Assembly (NCBI GenBank): GCA_016294165.1
Contig: JAEDCM010000005.1
Coordinates: 1 to 64,000, forward strand
Direction: 5' to 3'
DNA: 64,000 nucleotides
Origin: Anaeroplasmataceae bacterium
GTDB taxonomy: Bacteria; Bacillota_I; Bacilli_A; Acholeplasmatales; JAEDCM01
The position numbers and the translations under genes are program-made. Below are positions 60,865 to 64,000 of this stretch, piece by piece (within the stretch, counting starts at the first letter, position 1; every line of letters starts with the position of its first letter). The notes below the pieces were generated by a model, which did not search any database, was not told where the DNA came from, and saw only the letters and a program-made list of their open reading frames with translations.

Positions 60865-61344
60865 CTATATCTCATTATTTATGCTCTCTGATAATCTTTT
60901 TACAAGATCTATAATTTCATCATCTAGATCTGTATAGTAATTCAAAGTTTCAACAATATAGCGCTTCTTAAACTTTTCATCACAAACGACTGCACATTTT
61001 AAATTGTGAATTCTATCCGCGGCCTTAATCACCCTTGCGATAGGATGATTTTTGATCTTTGAAACATATTCATCCATAATATATCCATCATATTTTGTCA
61101 AGATTTTTACAGCCTCTAATACCTCTAATCCACCAATGTTTAAAATCTCCTCTTCTTTAGCATCAGTATCTTCTAGTAAATCATGAAATAAGCCTGTGAT
61201 AATATATTCTTCATCATAACCTTTATTCTTTAGCCACTCAGCAACCGCAACAGGATGAGTAATATAAGGTAGACCACCAGTTCGAAACTGTCCCTCATGT
61301 TTTTTGGTCGCAAATTCCAAAGCCTGATTATACTTACTTTCCAT
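60865..61344 (-). CDS. HD-domain hydrolase, small alarmone hydrolase-like
   Basis: A 159-residue HD protein. HEGQFRTGGLPYITHPVAVAEWL, GLFHDLLEDT (HDxxED) and KAADRIHNL agree with the hydrolase domain of RelA/SpoT and the small single-domain (p)ppGpp hydrolases (MESH1-like). Metal ligands are H, HD and D. It lacks synthetase, TGS and ACT domains. Role in removing alarmones is likely but not proved. GAGGTAGG precedes the ATG. Confidence 0.82.
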   Translation of the reverse strand: MESKYNQALEFATKKHEGQFRTGGLPYITHPVAVAEWLKNKGYDEEYIITGLFHDLLEDTDAKEEEILNIGGLEVLEAVKILTKYDGYIMDEYVSKIKNHPIARVIKAADRIHNLKCAVVCDEKFKKRYIVETLNYYTDLDDEIIDLVKRLSESINNEI

Positions 61345-61387
61345 ATCCTACCTCTACTTTCTTTTAAATCTTATCCAATAAATGACT

Positions 61388-61777
61388 CTATAGATTAATT
61401 TCAATGATATCATCAATTGGTATCCGCTTTTTATTAAACGTTATAATAACCCTCTCAACAATATCAATTTTTCTAATCCTATCACTATAACTAATGTATT
61501 CTCCGCCTTCTTTTTTCTTATCCTTCACAAAATATGTAAGGGTTACAACATCTTGATTTAAAACAATATTTTGCATTTTAAAATCCAATATTGTCTTTTG
61601 ATCCTCACTTAGTTCAATTTTTTGACTTGTTAAACGAGCTGATTCAATTATCTCATCCTTATAACCGGTTAGCGCATCAAATGGTGCAAATTGAGCTGCA
61701 CGATCATATAAACTCATTCTTTTTCTTGTTTTTGAGCCCTCATATTTTATATATCTAATATCATCATATTTTCCCAT
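61388..61777 (-). CDS. YolD-like protein
   Basis: A 129-residue YolD-family protein with the signature RKRMSLYDRAAQFAPFDALTGY, followed by an OB-like beta-rich part (VTLTYFVKDKKKEGGEYISY). In Bacillus such genes (yqjX, yolD) stand beside Y-family polymerases (yqjW/uvrX). Here its ATG overlaps the polymerase stop by one base (TAATG). It probably acts as a polymerase partner. Confidence 0.88.
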   Translation of the reverse strand: MGKYDDIRYIKYEGSKTRKRMSLYDRAAQFAPFDALTGYKDEIIESARLTSQKIELSEDQKTILDFKMQNIVLNQDVVTLTYFVKDKKKEGGEYISYSDRIRKIDIVERVIITFNKKRIPIDDIIEINL

Positions 61778-63228
61778 TATGCCTTATGCCCTCCAATTTG
61801 CTTATTTCTTTCAATGGTTGTGGCTCCTTCCTCAAGATTCATCCCTTTGATGACCGCATTTTTCCCATATTTATTTTTAACCTTAATAATTGTTTCTTGA
61901 ATCTTACGCTCTTTATCCAATTCGATTTTTTCATTCTCTCGTTTTTTTAAATTATCATCATAATCAGTAAATAAATCTAATTGTTCAATTCTATTTACAA
62001 CAAAATCCTCAGTTACTACATCACAGGCACTAATACTAACCCTCTTAACTAGTAACCTTTTATTTGTAATACGATGATAAAGACGAACAATGGCATTTAT
62101 CAATAATTTAGTTGAAGAGGTATAATCATCAAGTTTGATTGACCCATGAGCATGCTTAGGTATTTTTCTACCATAATGGTCAATCATAAACTCGCCATCA
62201 TAATCATCGGGAATTTCCATATCATAACCAATGGTTAAAACTAGTTGATTAGTTTTTAACCCTTTAGCAACCAAATCTAAAGATAACAGCTCCGTCATTT
62301 CCTTTACAACTAATAAAGCTTTATTATAAGTATATCCACAATGAATTACTTGTCCCGTTCCAATTGATTTTGCGGATGGCTTATAAGATTTAATATCGCT
62401 CATGCGTGTAGGTTCTTTCCCCCAAGCATGATCAATTAATAATTCGGCATTAATTCCAAATAGTTTATACAATAAATCCTCATTATTAATTGAGCATCTA
62501 GCAATATCTCCCATTGTATGTATTCCATTAGCCTCAAGCTTTTTTTGATATCCACGACCAACCCTCCAAAAGTCAGTTAAAGGCTGATGATCCCATAATA
62601 AATCTTTAAACGTCTCCTCCGTAAGCTCCGCAATACGCACACCATCATTATCAGGAGTAATTTTTTTCGCAATAATATCCATCGCAACTTTTGCTAGAAA
62701 GAGATTATCACCAATTCCTGCTGTAGCCGTTATTCCAGTTTTTGATAAAACATCCCTAATCATTTTTAAAGCTAACTCATGAGCAGTCATCCCATACGTC
62801 TTCAAATAATTCGTTACATCCATAAAAACCTCATCAATTGAGTAGACATGGATATCCTCTGGTGATACATATTGTAAATATATTTTATAAATATCCCTAC
62901 TAATTTCAATGTATTTTGCCATCTGTGGTGGAGCCACAATATAATCAATTCCTAATTTAGGATTTTTCTTTAAATCATTTAAGTTATAAGACTTATCTTT
63001 AAGTCTATTTTTATTAATTTCATTAATCTTGGAAACCACCTCAAATAAACGAGGCCTACCAGGAATTCCAAAACTCTTCAAAGAGGGAGAAACGGCTAAA
63101 CATATCGTTTTTTCGGTTCTTGAATTGTCTGCCACAACTAAATTTGTATTTAATGGATCTAATCCACGATGCACACACTCAACCGATGCATAAAATGATT
63201 TTAAATCAATCGCAATATATACGCTCAT
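61777..63228 (-). CDS. Y-family DNA polymerase (UvrX/UmuC-like)
   Basis: A 483-residue translesion polymerase. IDLKSFYASVECVHRGLDP and YSIDEVFMDVT carry the three catalytic acids; TAGIGDNLFLAKVAMDIIA is the thumb, and the little-finger domain follows. The final 70 residues contain QLDLFTDYD, a possible beta-clamp-binding motif (QLxLF), and a charged helix. It is of the YqjW/UvrX group rather than DinB. GAAAGGAGGG precedes the ATG. No LexA-type box is visible. Confidence 0.93.
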   Translation of the reverse strand: MSVYIAIDLKSFYASVECVHRGLDPLNTNLVVADNSRTEKTICLAVSPSLKSFGIPGRPRLFEVVSKINEINKNRLKDKSYNLNDLKKNPKLGIDYIVAPPQMAKYIEISRDIYKIYLQYVSPEDIHVYSIDEVFMDVTNYLKTYGMTAHELALKMIRDVLSKTGITATAGIGDNLFLAKVAMDIIAKKITPDNDGVRIAELTEETFKDLLWDHQPLTDFWRVGRGYQKKLEANGIHTMGDIARCSINNEDLLYKLFGINAELLIDHAWGKEPTRMSDIKSYKPSAKSIGTGQVIHCGYTYNKALLVVKEMTELLSLDLVAKGLKTNQLVLTIGYDMEIPDDYDGEFMIDHYGRKIPKHAHGSIKLDDYTSSTKLLINAIVRLYHRITNKRLLVKRVSISACDVVTEDFVVNRIEQLDLFTDYDDNLKKRENEKIELDKERKIQETIIKVKNKYGKNAVIKGMNLEEGATTIERNKQIGGHKA

Positions 63229-63290
63229 AATATCCCTCCTTTCTATTTATTATAACAATTAACATTATATTTAAAAGTCTTGACAATAAA

Positions 63291-63315
63291 AAAACCTACT
63301 TATGTAAGTAGGTTT
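63291..63315 (-). terminator. Terminator of purC
   Basis: AAACCTACTT/AAGTAGGTTT perfect stem (63292-63301, 63306-63315) followed on the minus strand by TTTTATTG. Confidence 0.85.
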
Positions 63316-63321
63316 CATAAA

Positions 63322-64000
63322 TTAACGATTATTGATTAATTTTGTTAATTCAACAGGATCAACGATTTTACCATCCTTATAAACACGCATATTTCCTGAT
63401 GCAATTTCATCAATAAGGATAACTTCATCATTATTGTATCCAAATTCAAACTTGATATCCCATAAATCAAGTCCAATTGATTTTAAATCATCCGCAACAA
63501 TCTTAGTAATTTTTAAAGTTTGTTCCTTCATACTGTCAAACATTTCCTTTGACATAATATTTAAAGCCGCTAATCCTTCAGATGTTACAAGAGGATCACC
63601 TAAAGCATCATTCTTGAATGTACATTCAACATATCCACCCTCTAAAGCTGTTCCATCCTTGATGTATTCACCATATCTACGAACAAAACTTCCTGTCGCA
63701 ACTAAACGGCAAATAACCTCTAATCCATGTCCAAATACTTTAGCTGGTAAAACTTCCATTGTTGCCTCATCAACATTTGCAGAAACATAGTGAGTTTTGA
63801 TCCCAGCTTTTTTAAGCAATTCAAAATAATGAATTGAAGTAATTAAATTAGCCTTACCGATACCTTCAATTGTTAAACCAACAGAATTCTCTCCTGGATC
63901 AAATACACCGTCTTTACCAGTGCAATCATCTTTAAATTTTAGTAAAACATTACCATTTTCTAAACTAAAAACATCTTTTGTCTTTCCTACATAAATCTTT
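63322..64000 (-). CDS. purC: SAICAR synthetase PurC, cut by the window edge
   Basis: PurC joins aspartate to CAIR in purine synthesis. The frame is open to the right edge, so the start is outside. Visible parts: KIYVGKTKDVF at the edge, GVFDPGENSVG, EVICRLVATGSFVRRYG, FKNDALGDPL and ILIDEIASGNMR. All match PurC; only the first few residues are missing (family length about 235). The apparent start at 63819 is only an internal TTG codon. Confidence 0.93.
   Translation of the reverse strand, partial: KIYVGKTKDVFSLENGNVLLKFKDDCTGKDGVFDPGENSVGLTIEGIGKANLITSIHYFELLKKAGIKTHYVSANVDEATMEVLPAKVFGHGLEVICRLVATGSFVRRYGEYIKDGTALEGGYVECTFKNDALGDPLVTSEGLAALNIMSKEMFDSMKEQTLKITKIVADDLKSIGLDLWDIKFEFGYNNDEVILIDEIASGNMRVYKDGKIVDPVELTKLINNR

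Noticed and set aside
1..64000. Mycoplasma-type genetic code, suggested by the AT-rich sequence
   Set aside because: TGA ends rdgB, the GGDEF-like gene and others, and tryptophans are TGG, so code 11 applies.
1..64000. Prophage, transposon or defence island
   Set aside because: No transposase, integrase, phage structural gene, restriction or toxin-antitoxin pair was found; composition and coding style look uniform.

Overview
This is a low-GC (about 30% by eye), gene-dense bacterial chromosome segment with no mobile elements, tRNA or rRNA genes seen. Gene content and order point to a Firmicute (Bacilli/Erysipelotrichia-like): rimP-nusA-ylxR-ylxQ-infB-rbfA, ftsY-ylxM-ffh, addBA, RNase J, rbgA-rnhB, DegV, and spoIVA next to the HU gene. 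TGA is used as a stop codon (for example at the end of rdgB), so the genetic code is the normal bacterial one, not the Mycoplasma code. Three genes indicate an endospore former or a recent descendant of one: a GerE homologue, SpoIVA, and a likely GerM-type protein beside rdgB.

Layout, left to right. 1-4.4 kb: translation/transcription operon (minus) with a strong promoter, a leader hairpin and a terminator. 4.4-8.4 kb: HAD phosphatase, RNase J (plus), then a short glutamate racemase and a DEDDh exonuclease (minus). 8.5-20.7 kb: one long minus-strand operon with a promoter at 20.7 kb and a terminator at 8.48 kb, encoding ABC ATPase, ABC permease, a Big_2/beta-helix surface protein, a 2073-residue GLUG/MBG repeat protein and a lipoprotein. 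20.8-29.9 kb: DegV, two membrane XRE regulators, AddA, AddB and GerE. 29.9-32 kb: a LysR regulator divergent from two half-size chromate-type transporters. 32-39.8 kb: UvrC, an S66 peptidase, Ffh, YlxM, FtsY, an unrecognised structured RNA, and TopA. 39.9-46.6 kb: MATE pump, RNase HII, RbgA, signal peptidase, a soluble FtsK, and a membrane protein. 46.7-49.9 kb: HAD phosphatase and a DUF1538 membrane protein with two PII-like proteins. 49.9-57.1 kb: operon gerM-like, rdgB, degenerate GGDEF/EAL protein, HEPN-like protein, radical SAM/SPASM protein, RluA-family pseudouridine synthase and a small basic peptide. 57.2-64 kb: CAAX protease, ankyrin protein, HU, SpoIVA, HD hydrolase, YolD-like protein, Y-family polymerase, and purC cut by the window edge.

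Most worth a second look: (1) a 135-nt RNA candidate between topA and ftsY with its own promoter and terminator, two GAGA-tetraloop hairpins and exposed C-rich segments complementary to Shine-Dalgarno sequences; (2) the operon centred on a GGDEF/EAL-like protein whose catalytic motifs are all lost, followed by a HEPN-like and a radical SAM protein; (3) the DUF1538/PII operon, whose promoter spacer is filled by a 26-bp perfect palindrome; (4) apparent AUU start codons in gerE and the gerM-like gene; (5) the 12-kb surface-protein/ABC operon.
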